Positions 8,257 through 18,405 of a stretch of DNA of 37,943 nucleotides are shown piece after piece (positions within the stretch are counted from its first letter, which is position 1; every line of letters begins with the position of its first letter). The DNA lies in NCBI GenBank assembly GCA_945860335.1, contig CAMAQW010000002.1, forward strand, positions 1-37,943, in the 5' to 3' direction. A program made the position numbers and the translations under genes. A model generated the notes under the pieces. The model searched no databases. It was not told the DNA's origin and saw only the letters and a program-made list of their open reading frames with translations. Origin of the DNA: Sediminibacterium ginsengisoli. GTDB lineage: Bacteria; Bacteroidota; Bacteroidia; Chitinophagales; Chitinophagaceae.

Positions 8257-8877
8257 GTGGATTTTTACCTTTCAAATGAAAATATTATTTGGGACAAAAT
8301 GCTTATGGGCGACCGTGATGCATTGGGAAAGCTTATGCATTCTTACTTCAGGCCATTAGCTAATTATGGTCTTCGGTTCACTACAGATAAGGAAGTAATA
8401 AAAGATTCAATTCAAGAGCTGTTTATCGTTGTCTGGGAGAGGAGGTCGCATTTAGCAGTAGCTGTTAATGTCAAGTCTTACCTTTTTTCTTCATTTAGGA
8501 GGTTATTACTCAGGACTCTCAAGAAAATGCATAAAACGGCTACACTGACACTCGATTCAAGTTATTTAGAAAATTTTGCTCTTATTCTAGGTGTTGATGA
8601 TAAAATCATCCAAACAGAACATGCTATAAAATTATCTAAACACTTTAATATTCTGATATCAAGCTTGCCGGAAAGGCAAAAAGAGGTGGTTTATTTAAAA
8701 TTTTTCGAATCATTGAGTCGGGAAGAAATATCTCATATTCTTGAGATTGCTCCTCAAACCGTTTCTAATATTCTTCAAATCGCGCTAGGTAAGTTACGAC
8801 AAGGAACGCCAGTTTCACTTTGGAAAGCATTATTGATTCCACTTTTTGTTTCATTTATTGAAATATTCATTAAATGA
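8257..8877 (+). CDS. ECF RNA polymerase sigma factor of the PUL
   Basis: This 206-residue sigma factor has region 2 at about residues 15-65 (GDRDALGKLMHSYFRPLANY, then IKDSIQELFIVVWERRSHL) and region 4 at about 130-180 (LPERQKEVVYLKFFESLSRE, then EIAPQTVSNILQIALGKLR). It starts at GTG 8257; an alternative ATG at 8299 would cut into the start of region 2, so GTG is kept. The C-terminus carries an extra hydrophobic stretch (LWKALLIPLFVSFIEIFIK). FecR follows 55 bp downstream, and the SusC beyond it has an STN domain. This is the standard trans-envelope switch in which a ligand-bound SusC frees the sigma from FecR. It most likely drives the operon from 10087 to 32259. Confidence 0.9.
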   Translation: MDFYLSNENIIWDKMLMGDRDALGKLMHSYFRPLANYGLRFTTDKEVIKDSIQELFIVVWERRSHLAVAVNVKSYLFSSFRRLLLRTLKKMHKTATLTLDSSYLENFALILGVDDKIIQTEHAIKLSKHFNILISSLPERQKEVVYLKFFESLSREEISHILEIAPQTVSNILQIALGKLRQGTPVSLWKALLIPLFVSFIEIFIK

Positions 8878-8932
8878 TATGGTATGTTATTTATTTTTTT
8901 GTCTCTAGAACTTTAATAAGCTTTTATATTAT

Positions 8933-10072
8933 ATGCAAATCAATGATCCATACACTCAATACAGTCTTGAAGAGTTCATTTGGGATGAACGATTCAGAAA
9001 TGATGTATTGAAAGGCGAAGAGCGATTTGCGTATTGGGATAATTGGATGAAATTACATCCATCTAAACAACCTATAGTGGAGAAGGCAAGGTTGATTGTA
9101 CTATCTATTTATGTTAAAAACGTATATTTTCATGAAGATGAAATTCAGCGAATTGTCAAAGATGTACATATGATGCTGGATTCGGATCATGTTGAAGAAA
9201 CTACTTTTAGTACAACTTCGACCAAAAGAAATTCCTATAAATACCTATTTATTGCTGCTTCAGTTGTGGTATTATCTTTAATTGGCTGGATCTGGATTGG
9301 AAAGGATAAGGCAGTTGATTTTTCTTATAAGCCATCCTACGAAAATTTAATTAGGCAAGTCAATAAAAAATTGATAGAAAGAGAAAATCAAACCAACGCT
9401 CCTTTAATTATTACATTCCCAGACGGCTCTAAAGCAATGTTAAGTAAGAACTCAAAAATCAGCTATACTGAAAATTTTACAAGTTCAGAAAAGAGGGAAG
9501 TATTTTTAGTTGGAGAGGCTTATTTTGAAGTTACTAAAAATACGCAAAAACCTTTTTTTGTTTATGCAGATGGACTTGTGACAAGAGTGTTGGGTACAAA
9601 GTTTAGAGTAAGGTCCTACTCTGTAGACAAAGAAGTAGTTGTTGAGGTAACGTCTGGAAAGGTATCTGTTTTTGCTAACCCTGATTATTTGTCAGGGGAT
9701 AAAAAGGAGTCAAATCAGCTATCGAGTATTGTTTTAGTTCCCAATCAAAAAATAAGTTATTTAAAATCTGATGCATCCATTATTAAAACATTGGTTAATA
9801 ATCCAATTGTTTTACTGCCTCTCTCTGAAGGAAAAATGTCATTCGATTTCGATAATACTCCAATTTTCACGGTATTTAAAGTTTTAAAGGAAAATTATGG
9901 TATAGATATTGTTTTTGATGAAGAATTACTAAGTCAATGTTCACTAAACGCAAACCTAGAAGGGTATAGTTTGTATGAACAATTAAATGTAGTCTGTAAG
10001 GCATTAAATGGCAATTATGAGGTACTGGATGGCAGGGTTATCATTGTTGCAAAAGGTTGTATAAATAAATAA
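8933..10072 (+). CDS. FecR family anti-sigma factor
   Basis: This is a 379-residue protein. The cytoplasmic N-terminal segment (YSLEEFIWDERFRNDVLKG onward, about residues 1-97) should bind the sigma factor. One membrane span follows (LFIAASVVVLSLIGWIWI, about 101-118). The periplasmic FecR domain (about 150-250) contains TFPDGSKAMLSKNSKISY, VFLVGEAYFEVTKN and TRVLGTKFRVRSY. The C-terminal DUF4974-type domain (about 295-375) reads KMSFDFDNTPIFTVFKVLKE and YEVLDGRVIIV, and is the part that meets the STN domain of SusC. It lies between the sigma and the STN-SusC genes, 14 bp from the latter, as expected for a three-part signalling unit. Confidence 0.92.
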   Translation: MQINDPYTQYSLEEFIWDERFRNDVLKGEERFAYWDNWMKLHPSKQPIVEKARLIVLSIYVKNVYFHEDEIQRIVKDVHMMLDSDHVEETTFSTTSTKRNSYKYLFIAASVVVLSLIGWIWIGKDKAVDFSYKPSYENLIRQVNKKLIERENQTNAPLIITFPDGSKAMLSKNSKISYTENFTSSEKREVFLVGEAYFEVTKNTQKPFFVYADGLVTRVLGTKFRVRSYSVDKEVVVEVTSGKVSVFANPDYLSGDKKESNQLSSIVLVPNQKISYLKSDASIIKTLVNNPIVLLPLSEGKMSFDFDNTPIFTVFKVLKENYGIDIVFDEELLSQCSLNANLEGYSLYEQLNVVCKALNGNYEVLDGRVIIVAKGCINK

Positions 10073-10086
10073 TTAAAAGGCTTTTT

Positions 10087-13000
10087 ATGAGAAAATCAAT
10101 GTTTCCTCTTATATTTTTGTTTTTTGTGCATATATATAGCTTTGCGAATTCGCAAAATGTAGCTGACAAAAAAATAACGATTCAGGTTAGCAATCTTGAA
10201 TTAAAAAAAGTATTTAGTTTAGTAGAAAAGCAAATTTCGGTTCGATTTGCATACAGTGCTGAAAAGATTCAGTCATCACGAAAAATCACATTAAGTATAG
10301 TCGAAAAACCACTTTCAGATTTCTTAGAAAAAGTTTCAAAAGAAATGGGATTTATTTATGAAGTAAGTGGAGGGATAATTATTTTAAAGCAAAATGATAA
10401 TGTATCATCTTCTGGCATTCTATCCGAAACTAATTTAGTAGTAGCAGGGGCAAAGGATGTTCGGATAATTTACGGTACAATTACTGATGAAAAAGGAGTA
10501 GCGCTATCAGGTGTTTCTGTACAAGTAAAGGGTGCCAATATTGGTACAACTTCTGATGTTAATGGAAAATTCTCAATAAAGGTATCTGATAATAATTCGG
10601 TCTTGGTTTTTAACTACACTGGATTTGCCGTTCAAGAAATCTTAGTTGGTGTTCAATCTGCAATTGGAATCAAGCTTCTTCCAAGCCTTGATAAGTTAGA
10701 TGAAGTAGTTGTTGTAGGTTATGGCACACAAAAAAAGGTTACCGTAACAGGGTCAATTGGAACAATTTCAAGTACTGATATATTGCGAGCTCCTGTTTCA
10801 AGTGTAGCTAATGCTTTGGCAGGAAGGGCGCCTGGAATTATTACCGTTCAACGCGGTGGAGAGCCTGGAAGAGATATTGCTGATATATTTATTAGAGGTG
10901 TTGCTACTTTTGCAGGTGGATCAAGTGCTAGTCCTCTTGTTTTGGTGGATGGTGTTCAAAGGAGCTTGAATGGTATTGATCCTTACACGATAGAATCATT
11001 TAATATTTTAAAAGACGCATCTGCTACTGCAGTTTTTGGAGTTAGAGGTGCAAATGGAGTAATTATCATCACAACAAAAACTGGTCAAGTAGGAAAACCA
11101 CAATTTACTTTTTCTAGTAACATTGCGATGCAAAATCCTATTCGACTTCCCAATGAATTAGATGCAGTTGATTATGCTATTTTGAGAAACGTAGCGGAGG
11201 CCAATGATCAAAACAATCCAAATGCAAGACGATTTAGTGATTATGATATTGAAAGATTTAGAAAAGGGGATGATCCAATTTTTCATCCTAACATTCGGTG
11301 GATGGATTATATGTTAAAAGATTTAGCTCCTCAGAAACAATATAATTTAAATATAAGTGGGGGTACCCAAGATGCGAAATACTTTGTATCACTTGGTCAT
11401 TTGAATCAAGATGGCATCTATACAACCGGTGGGCTTTTTCCTGAATTTAGTGCCAATCCAAATTTTAAAAGGTACAATATCAGAAGTAATTTTGATTTTA
11501 ATATTTCAAAAAATTTCACTTTATTCATTAAGTCTTCAGCGGAAATCCAAAATTCTAATTATTCGAATAGTGCAACGAGTGATATTTTTGGAACTATTTT
11601 ATCTGCGAATCCTATCATGACACCCGTTTTATATGATGGGAAATTAATCAGAAACATTGACGGTTTAGCTGCCTGGAATATTTCTAATACACCATTATAC
11701 CAAATGTTATTTAATGGATTTAATGCAAACTATAGTAGCCGCTTAAATATGAATATTGGCGGCAAATATAAATTAGATGCTATAACCAAAGGCTTATCAG
11801 TTAGAGCTATGGGGGCTTATGATAGTTATTATTTGCAAGCCGTATCTAGACGAAAGCAAATCCCAATGTGGGATCTAAGGAGAAATCCAAATGCTTTAAC
11901 TTTTCAGGATTCCATTGTCCCAATACCCGTAGTTAATCAGTTTGAGGGTCCTGTAAGTTTTGTTGGTGAAGGTTTTAGTAAGAATAGAAGGATTTATGGT
12001 GAAGGTGCCATTGAGTACAATCGAACTTTTGGTAGCCATACTTTTTCTGGATTATTTTTAGGAACTGCGGAGCGATTATATGATGGCGGCAATCAATTAC
12101 CATTCAATTATCTAGGACTAGTAGGTAGGCTTACATACAATTTTCAGAATAAATATTTTGCTGATGTAAATATTGGCTACAATGGATCGGAAAACTTTGC
12201 AGTAGGCAAACAGTTTGGTTTTTTCCCTTCATTTAGTGCGGCATATGTAATATCGCAAGAAAATTTTTTCCCGAAAACTGAAGGTTTTAGCTATTTAAAA
12301 TTTCGTGGTTCCATTGGAACCGTAGGTAATGATAAAATAGGAGGAAATCGTTTCTTATTCTTGCCATCTTCATTTGCATCTGGAGGCGCTTATTTTTTAG
12401 GGTTAGCTAATACTCCAGTTACTGGTTATCGTGAGGCTAGTATAGGAAATCCCGGAGTTACTTGGGAAGTTGCTAGAAAAGTCAATATTGGTGCAGATTT
12501 TAGATTCTTGAATGATAAATTAACATTTACTGCAGATTTATTTTCAGAGCGTAGAGAAAAGATTCTTTGGAATTTAAATGTGCCTGTCACTTTTGGCCCC
12601 ACTAATTTAATATCACCATATAATATCGGAATAGCTGAGAATAAAGGGTTTGAATTAGAATTAGGATATAGGAATACTATTAAGAGCGCAGGTCTAACAT
12701 ATTACGCCAATGGGAATTTCACGTATACTCAAAACAAGATTGTATACATGGATGAAGCCCCTCAACCCTTTTCTGGGTTAGCAATGACCGGAAATAGAAT
12801 TGGTCAACCAAAAGGTTTGATAGCCGAGGGTATCTACAATACGTTAGATGAAATCAATGATCCCAAAAGACCAAAGTCTACTTGGGAAGGAGCTGGATTA
12901 AAGCCAGGTGATATAAAGTATAAAGACGTAAATGGGGATGGTATAATCAATGATAATGATAGGGTAAATATAGGCAACCCTAATATACCTGGAATCATAT

Positions 13001-13479
13001 ATGGAGCAACTCTTGGGGCGCAATATAAAGGGTTTGAGCTCTCTGTATTTTTTCAGGGCGCGGGCAATGTTTCAACTTATTTAACAGGGGAGTCTGCATG
13101 GCCATTTATAGCAGGTACGAAAACAGCTTTCGAAAACGCAAAAGAAAGTTGGACAGAAGAGCGTTTCACGAACGGTAGTCCAATTTCTTTACCGCGATTA
13201 ACCGCTGCACCTGATGCAAATAGGCACAATTACCGTGTATCCTCTTTTTGGATGCGTGATGCTTCCTATTTACGATTAAAAAATATCGAATTTTCTTATA
13301 CATTCTCCAATAAGCTATTAGATAAATTATCAATGAAGTCTTTGAGAGTATATGTAAATGGTCAAAATTTAGCAACATGGACTAGTATGCCTTATTTTGA
13401 TCCAGAAATCCCTAGTTCAAACGGATCAGTTTATCCAATGATGCGCGTTTTTAATTTCGGATTTAATGTTCAGTTTTAA
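10087..13479 (+). CDS. SusC-like TonB-dependent transducer with STN domain (SusC1)
   Basis: This 1130-residue protein has these parts in order: signal peptide (MFPLIFLFFVHIYSFANS), STN domain at about residues 28-100 (ITIQVSNLELKKVFSLVEKQ), a carboxypeptidase-regulatory-like domain at about 125-200 (IIYGTITDEKGVALSGVSVQ), the TonB-box/plug entry DEVVVVGYGTQKKVTVTGSI from about 204, the plug (ALAGRAPGIITVQRGGEPG, LVDGVQRSLNGIDPYTIESF, KDASATAVFGVRGANGVIII), and a large barrel. The barrel includes the RagA-like GDIKYKDVNGDGIINDNDR motif and ends in NFGFNVQF. It would import oligosaccharides across the outer membrane with SusD1 and signal to FecR through the STN domain. Only this one of the two SusC proteins has STN. 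Confidence 0.95.
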   Translation: MRKSMFPLIFLFFVHIYSFANSQNVADKKITIQVSNLELKKVFSLVEKQISVRFAYSAEKIQSSRKITLSIVEKPLSDFLEKVSKEMGFIYEVSGGIIILKQNDNVSSSGILSETNLVVAGAKDVRIIYGTITDEKGVALSGVSVQVKGANIGTTSDVNGKFSIKVSDNNSVLVFNYTGFAVQEILVGVQSAIGIKLLPSLDKLDEVVVVGYGTQKKVTVTGSIGTISSTDILRAPVSSVANALAGRAPGIITVQRGGEPGRDIADIFIRGVATFAGGSSASPLVLVDGVQRSLNGIDPYTIESFNILKDASATAVFGVRGANGVIIITTKTGQVGKPQFTFSSNIAMQNPIRLPNELDAVDYAILRNVAEANDQNNPNARRFSDYDIERFRKGDDPIFHPNIRWMDYMLKDLAPQKQYNLNISGGTQDAKYFVSLGHLNQDGIYTTGGLFPEFSANPNFKRYNIRSNFDFNISKNFTLFIKSSAEIQNSNYSNSATSDIFGTILSANPIMTPVLYDGKLIRNIDGLAAWNISNTPLYQMLFNGFNANYSSRLNMNIGGKYKLDAITKGLSVRAMGAYDSYYLQAVSRRKQIPMWDLRRNPNALTFQDSIVPIPVVNQFEGPVSFVGEGFSKNRRIYGEGAIEYNRTFGSHTFSGLFLGTAERLYDGGNQLPFNYLGLVGRLTYNFQNKYFADVNIGYNGSENFAVGKQFGFFPSFSAAYVISQENFFPKTEGFSYLKFRGSIGTVGNDKIGGNRFLFLPSSFASGGAYFLGLANTPVTGYREASIGNPGVTWEVARKVNIGADFRFLNDKLTFTADLFSERREKILWNLNVPVTFGPTNLISPYNIGIAENKGFELELGYRNTIKSAGLTYYANGNFTYTQNKIVYMDEAPQPFSGLAMTGNRIGQPKGLIAEGIYNTLDEINDPKRPKSTWEGAGLKPGDIKYKDVNGDGIINDNDRVNIGNPNIPGIIYGATLGAQYKGFELSVFFQGAGNVSTYLTGESAWPFIAGTKTAFENAKESWTEERFTNGSPISLPRLTAAPDANRHNYRVSSFWMRDASYLRLKNIEFSYTFSNKLLDKLSMKSLRVYVNGQNLATWTSMPYFDPEIPSSNGSVYPMMRVFNFGFNVQF

Positions 13480-13516
13480 ATTATTGAAATATTTCTCCAT
13501 TACAAAATGTATTATA

Positions 13517-15457
13517 ATGAAATATCTTAGAAAATCAGTTCCTATTTTTACAGTATTTATTTTCTTAATAACCGTATCGTGCAATAAATTTTTAGAGCAG
13601 CCAAGCGGAAGTATCATTACTGTAGATTCTGTTTTTACTACTCCTGATGCTGCTCAAAGAGCACTTTGGAATGTATATGCTACTTGTGTTATCAATGGGT
13701 TTCCTACTGGAGATGGGGGTTCTGGGTTGAGCGATGCAGGTACTTTTGATGGTATGTTATTAGCAGCTAGTGATGAAGGCGATCAGTTTGGAGCTGGCGG
13801 TAGAGCTAATGCATTTAACGCAGGAACATGGGGACCTTCTTTTCAAGATGAATTTTCTTACAATCGAGTAACTATAGGCATGCGTAATGCGTGCATTTAC
13901 ATTGATAATGCAAATAAAGTTCCTTTGAGTAATACAGGATCGATTAATTGGACGGCTCAACTTAGAGATCAAACTATTGCTGAGGCTAAAATATTAAGGG
14001 CTTTGATGCATTATGAGGCTATGATTCGTTATGGTGGTATACCAATAATCGACCAAACTCCTGTTGTAAAAATCAACAATGTAAATGGAGTAAATCAAGC
14101 TCAAGTAATTCCTTCTGGAGCTAGAAGTAGTTTAAAGGCAACCATAGATTTTATTGTTAAAAGTTGTGATGAAGCAATACCTAGTTTGCCAGATAATTTT
14201 CCTGCTACAGATATCGGCAGAATAAATAAAGGTGTAGCACTTTCTTTAAAGGCTGTTACCCTATTATGGGCGGCAAGTCCTCTAGTAAACACAGCCACTC
14301 CTCCAGTTACAAGTGCAAATGATAGTCTTATTTGTATGGGTTCAAATGACCCTAATAGATGGACACTTGCAGCAAATGCACATAAAGTTGTTTTGGAATG
14401 GGCAATTAGTAATGGATATGCTTTACTTGATGATGGTGCACTTGGTAAAAGTGAAAGTTATAATTATGCTACTGGTGCTGCATTAGATCCAAGAAATAAA
14501 GAACTGATTTTTTATGATAAGTCACATGGACAACAAGCAGGAGGTGCAAATGTTGTAAGGTGGGGCTGTCCTATTTATTTTTCTTGGGGGAATACTGTAA
14601 TGGCTCTTCCTATGAATTTTATTATCAAAACATTTAGAGATATTGATGGTAATGACATTACAATTCCCATCAATGGAACATTTACACAGTTTAAATCAAT
14701 CATGAAAAAAATGGAACCACGCTTCAATGCAATAGCATGGTGGCCAGGTTCGGCATATACCAATACTGGATTAATGCCTGCTCAAGGTGGTAGCGACACT
14801 GCAAAATTTTTGTATAAACAAAAAGGGTTAACAGGAAATACAGTACAAATTGGAGCCGGTACTGCCTTAATTGGAAATGGAATCCCAAATGGCATTCACC
14901 AAAAGAAATTTATCAACTTAGTTAATCAGGTAAATGGTACCGCTAATTTTTATTGGCCAATATTTCGATTGGCAGAATTTTATTTGGGTTATGCTGAAGC
15001 ATTAAATGAAATAAACCCTACTAATCCTGAAATATTTACGGCCCTTAATGTTATTCGAAAAAGAGGCGGGTTGCCCAATTTAGCACCAGGCAATACAACT
15101 TATGCATCAATTTTTGGTGACAAAGTGAAAACTAGAGAATATATACAAAGAGAAAGGTCTGTTGAATTATATGGCGAAGAGCATAGATTTTTTGATGTTC
15201 GACGTTGGAAAATTGCAGGAAATGATGGGGTGATGAAAGGCACTTTTACACGAATATTTTTATACGAAAATAGCGCTGTATCTTATATAAATCCTACAGC
15301 CGCAATGACACCAGCTCAGCGTCTTGCAAATGACAATTCATTATCTTATCGGATTGAAACTTTTGAATCTCGTGTTTGGGAAGATAAAATGTATTTCTAT
15401 CCTTTTGCTCAAGGTGAGGTGAATAAAGGTTTTATTATACAAAACCCGGGCTGGTAA
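13517..15457 (+). CDS. SusD/RagB-like outer-membrane lipoprotein (SusD1)
   Basis: This glycan-binding lipoprotein is 646 residues from the ATG at 13517. The frame is open to 13466, inside the end of SusC1, but the later ATG gives a proper lipoprotein leader ending in ITVSC with C22, 37 bp after SusC1. The body shows the TPR-rich SusD fold, with QTIAEAKILRALMHYEAMIR and the conserved C-terminal REYIQRERSVELYGEEHRFF followed by DVRRW. It ends GFIIQNPGW, the usual SusD close. It would cap SusC1 at the surface and hold the glycan. It is larger than SusD2 because of inserted segments in the C-terminal half. Confidence 0.93.
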   Translation: MKYLRKSVPIFTVFIFLITVSCNKFLEQPSGSIITVDSVFTTPDAAQRALWNVYATCVINGFPTGDGGSGLSDAGTFDGMLLAASDEGDQFGAGGRANAFNAGTWGPSFQDEFSYNRVTIGMRNACIYIDNANKVPLSNTGSINWTAQLRDQTIAEAKILRALMHYEAMIRYGGIPIIDQTPVVKINNVNGVNQAQVIPSGARSSLKATIDFIVKSCDEAIPSLPDNFPATDIGRINKGVALSLKAVTLLWAASPLVNTATPPVTSANDSLICMGSNDPNRWTLAANAHKVVLEWAISNGYALLDDGALGKSESYNYATGAALDPRNKELIFYDKSHGQQAGGANVVRWGCPIYFSWGNTVMALPMNFIIKTFRDIDGNDITIPINGTFTQFKSIMKKMEPRFNAIAWWPGSAYTNTGLMPAQGGSDTAKFLYKQKGLTGNTVQIGAGTALIGNGIPNGIHQKKFINLVNQVNGTANFYWPIFRLAEFYLGYAEALNEINPTNPEIFTALNVIRKRGGLPNLAPGNTTYASIFGDKVKTREYIQRERSVELYGEEHRFFDVRRWKIAGNDGVMKGTFTRIFLYENSAVSYINPTAAMTPAQRLANDNSLSYRIETFESRVWEDKMYFYPFAQGEVNKGFIIQNPGW

Positions 15458-15472
15458 ACATTAACTAATAAA

Positions 15473-18367
15473 ATGAATCTTATGGCTTTATATAATAATC
15501 TGCGTTGGTACTTATTGATTTCTTTTTTTGTAACGGCCTCCTTGAACTCGCTTAATGCGCAACGTTCGATTAATTTGGTAAATGATTCTGTTTTAATCAA
15601 AGACAATGATTTTAAAAACACTTTTATAGATCAAATTATTCAAGTTCCATTTGCTAACCGTGTTGAACGTAAATACATTACAAATTCGGTATCATCTGTG
15701 AGCGGCGAAAAATTAAAAAAAATCAATACACCGTTCCTTAGTAATACATTATTTGGCCAGTTAAGTGGTCTGCATGTACAACAAGGAGGTGGATCTCCTG
15801 GTAATACTGATTTTCCATCTTTATTTGTTAGAGGTAGGCAAACATTTCAAGATAACAGTGTATTGGTTTTAGTAGATGGTTTTGAATCTAATTGGTTCAC
15901 TTTACTTCCCGATGAAATTGAAAGCGTGACAGTACTTAAAGACGCGGCATCCCTGGCACAGTTTGGTATGGATGGCGCGAATGGCGTTGTAATGATTACA
16001 ACAAAACGGGGCGTTGAATCAAAAAAAACTAATATCAACTTCAGCTCTCGATTTGGCATTCATTCTGCTCGATATTTACCAAAATTAGTTAACAATGGAG
16101 ATTATGCTGAACTTTACAATGTAGGAATTGTCAATGACGGCCGATCAATTAGGGATGGTTATTTCAGAAACGATTCAATTGTTAATTTCTTCAAAAATCA
16201 ACAATATCCTTATTTGTATCCTGATGTTAACTGGTTTGATCAAGTTGTTCGTCCAAATGCATTAAGCCAAGATTATACTTTATCATTTACTGGAGGTAAA
16301 CAAGATGTAAAATATTTTCTTGCAATGGGGTATGCAGATTATAAAGGTTTATATGCCGGCACAGATAACGGCCGAACAACTAACACTAATTATAATCTTA
16401 AACGGTATAATCTAAGAGCCAACTTTGATGTTAATATTACTTCTTTCTTAAGTGCGCAAGCAAATCTTCGTGCCACTATGATGGATAAATATTTTCCTAA
16501 TACACCTGAAAATACTTTGTGGCGATCTATGTCATTGTTTACTCCTTATGCTGTAAAAACAGAACAAGGAAAATGGGGTGGCGCACAAGGATATGCCGAT
16601 AATCCTTCTGGTTCTATTTTACAACGTGGATTTCAGTCAATCAATGACCGTACAGTGGATGCAAATGTAAAGTTGATTGGTAATATGGATTTTATTACTA
16701 AAGGGCTTAAATTTTTCTGGCAATTAAACTTTAGCAATTTTTTCTTTGATACGTACAACAAAACAAGACCTTTGTACTTTGATGAAGTTACCCCTAGGCC
16801 AGATCTTGTTTCAACCCCTGGTGTTATTCCTTACGATATTTTCACAAGAGGAACAGTTGATAATAATTTTACAATTACTCAAGGGAACGGGAATCAGTTT
16901 AATAGAACCTCTTTATTAGGCGGAGCTGAATATGAAAATAAATGGAGTAAACATTCTTTATATTCATCTTTAATTTATTTCCAAGAAAAGTTTAATGGAG
17001 ATGGTTCTGATATGCCATTTGCCAAACAGCGCTTTATGGGAAGAGTAAGTTACAATTTTAATAAACGATATTTTGTCGATCTAAACGTTGCATATAGTGG
17101 ATCAGAAAATTTCCCTAAAGGTAACAGATTTGGCGTCTTTCCTGCGTTGTCTGCAGGTTGGGTAATGAGTAATGAAAAGTTTATGTCTAATCAGACATTC
17201 TTAAGTTTTCTAAAATTAAGAATGTCTGCAGGGTTACTGGGAAATGATAATACAGGTAATGCTGGTAGATTTATTTATAATCAGTATTATAATGGAACAG
17301 GTAACTATTTAATTGGTAATAATTTAGGTGTTAATGCTCCTATGTTTAACCAAAGTGCGCTTGCCAATCCAAATGTTACATGGGAAAAAGCTACAAGGTA
17401 TAATGTTGGGTTTGAATCAGTTATTTTGAAATCATTATCCTTATCAGCAGATTATTTTATTGAAAATCGCACCAATATATTTATTAACCCTAATAGTTAT
17501 GTTCCTTCTTTAATGGGTGCAACTTTTAGTAGTATCAATAGGGGAGAAACACGGACATCAGGCGCTGAGATTGAAATCATGTATAATCAAAAATTGGGTT
17601 CACTTAATTTTTATGCAGGTGGAAATGTATCATTCTCTCAAAATAAAATAATTGATATTGCAGAACCTGCCCCTTCAGACCCTTATTTAGCGGCAAAGGG
17701 CAATCCAATCAATCAGCCTTTTGTATTAGAGTTTTTAGGATTCTTTAAAGATCAAGCTGATATTGCTTCAAGCCCAACTCAATTATTTGGATCAGTTATG
17801 CCAGGAGATATTAAATACAAGGATCAAAATGGTGACGGTGTAATTGACAATAGAGACAGGAAAGCGTTTGGCTTAACTTCATTACCACAAATATTTTACG
17901 GTTTTAATGTAGGCGGTGATTATAAAGGACTTGACTTCAATATAAGTATTCAAGGAGCTGCAAAGAGAACAGTTTCTTTATTGGATAATAATATGATTAT
18001 TCCGTTCTTAAACGGTGGTGTAAAGCCTACACAATGGGTAAAAGACAATTATTGGACACCTACACGCGGTGATAATGCAAAATTCCCTCGTTTGACAACG
18101 ATACAAAATGATAATAACTATAGACAGTCAACATTATGGCAACGAAATGGTGCTTTTCTTAGAATCCAGAATATTGAAATCGGTTATACTATTTCTGAAA
18201 GAATTACAAAGAAAGCAGGGATGCATTCAATTCGTTTCTTTATTAGCGGTAACAATCTATTTACATTTGATAATATTCATGAAATCGATGTTGATCCTGA
18301 GGTTATGAATACTTTTGTTCATCCGCCAATGAAAAGTTTCAATTTTGGTTTTGCACTTAAATTATAA
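15473..18367 (+). CDS. SusC-like TonB-dependent transporter without STN domain (SusC2)
   Basis: This 964-residue protein has a signal peptide (LLISFFVTASLNSLNAQ) and a short N-terminal region with neither STN nor a recognisable carboxypeptidase-like domain. It enters the plug near residue 58 with VPFANRVERKYITNSVSSVS, a variant of the usual VVVGYG entry. Plug hallmarks follow: NTLFGQLSGLHVQQGGGSPG, LVDGFESNWFTLLPDEIESV, KDAASLAQFGMDGANGVVMI. The barrel contains GDIKYKDQNGDGVIDNRDR and ends SFNFGFALKL. Lacking STN, it should transport but not signal to FecR. It starts 15 bp after SusD1 and forms the second transport pair with SusD2. A second pair may handle a different oligomer. Confidence 0.94.
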   Translation: MNLMALYNNLRWYLLISFFVTASLNSLNAQRSINLVNDSVLIKDNDFKNTFIDQIIQVPFANRVERKYITNSVSSVSGEKLKKINTPFLSNTLFGQLSGLHVQQGGGSPGNTDFPSLFVRGRQTFQDNSVLVLVDGFESNWFTLLPDEIESVTVLKDAASLAQFGMDGANGVVMITTKRGVESKKTNINFSSRFGIHSARYLPKLVNNGDYAELYNVGIVNDGRSIRDGYFRNDSIVNFFKNQQYPYLYPDVNWFDQVVRPNALSQDYTLSFTGGKQDVKYFLAMGYADYKGLYAGTDNGRTTNTNYNLKRYNLRANFDVNITSFLSAQANLRATMMDKYFPNTPENTLWRSMSLFTPYAVKTEQGKWGGAQGYADNPSGSILQRGFQSINDRTVDANVKLIGNMDFITKGLKFFWQLNFSNFFFDTYNKTRPLYFDEVTPRPDLVSTPGVIPYDIFTRGTVDNNFTITQGNGNQFNRTSLLGGAEYENKWSKHSLYSSLIYFQEKFNGDGSDMPFAKQRFMGRVSYNFNKRYFVDLNVAYSGSENFPKGNRFGVFPALSAGWVMSNEKFMSNQTFLSFLKLRMSAGLLGNDNTGNAGRFIYNQYYNGTGNYLIGNNLGVNAPMFNQSALANPNVTWEKATRYNVGFESVILKSLSLSADYFIENRTNIFINPNSYVPSLMGATFSSINRGETRTSGAEIEIMYNQKLGSLNFYAGGNVSFSQNKIIDIAEPAPSDPYLAAKGNPINQPFVLEFLGFFKDQADIASSPTQLFGSVMPGDIKYKDQNGDGVIDNRDRKAFGLTSLPQIFYGFNVGGDYKGLDFNISIQGAAKRTVSLLDNNMIIPFLNGGVKPTQWVKDNYWTPTRGDNAKFPRLTTIQNDNNYRQSTLWQRNGAFLRIQNIEIGYTISERITKKAGMHSIRFFISGNNLFTFDNIHEIDVDPEVMNTFVHPPMKSFNFGFALKL

Positions 18368-18405
18368 TCCCGCTATTTAAAATCGTCATTACTACAATTG
18401 ATGTT

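Noticed and set aside
13466..13516. Upstream start for SusD1
   Set aside because: It overlaps the end of SusC1 and would spoil the lipoprotein signal; the ATG at 13517 fits.
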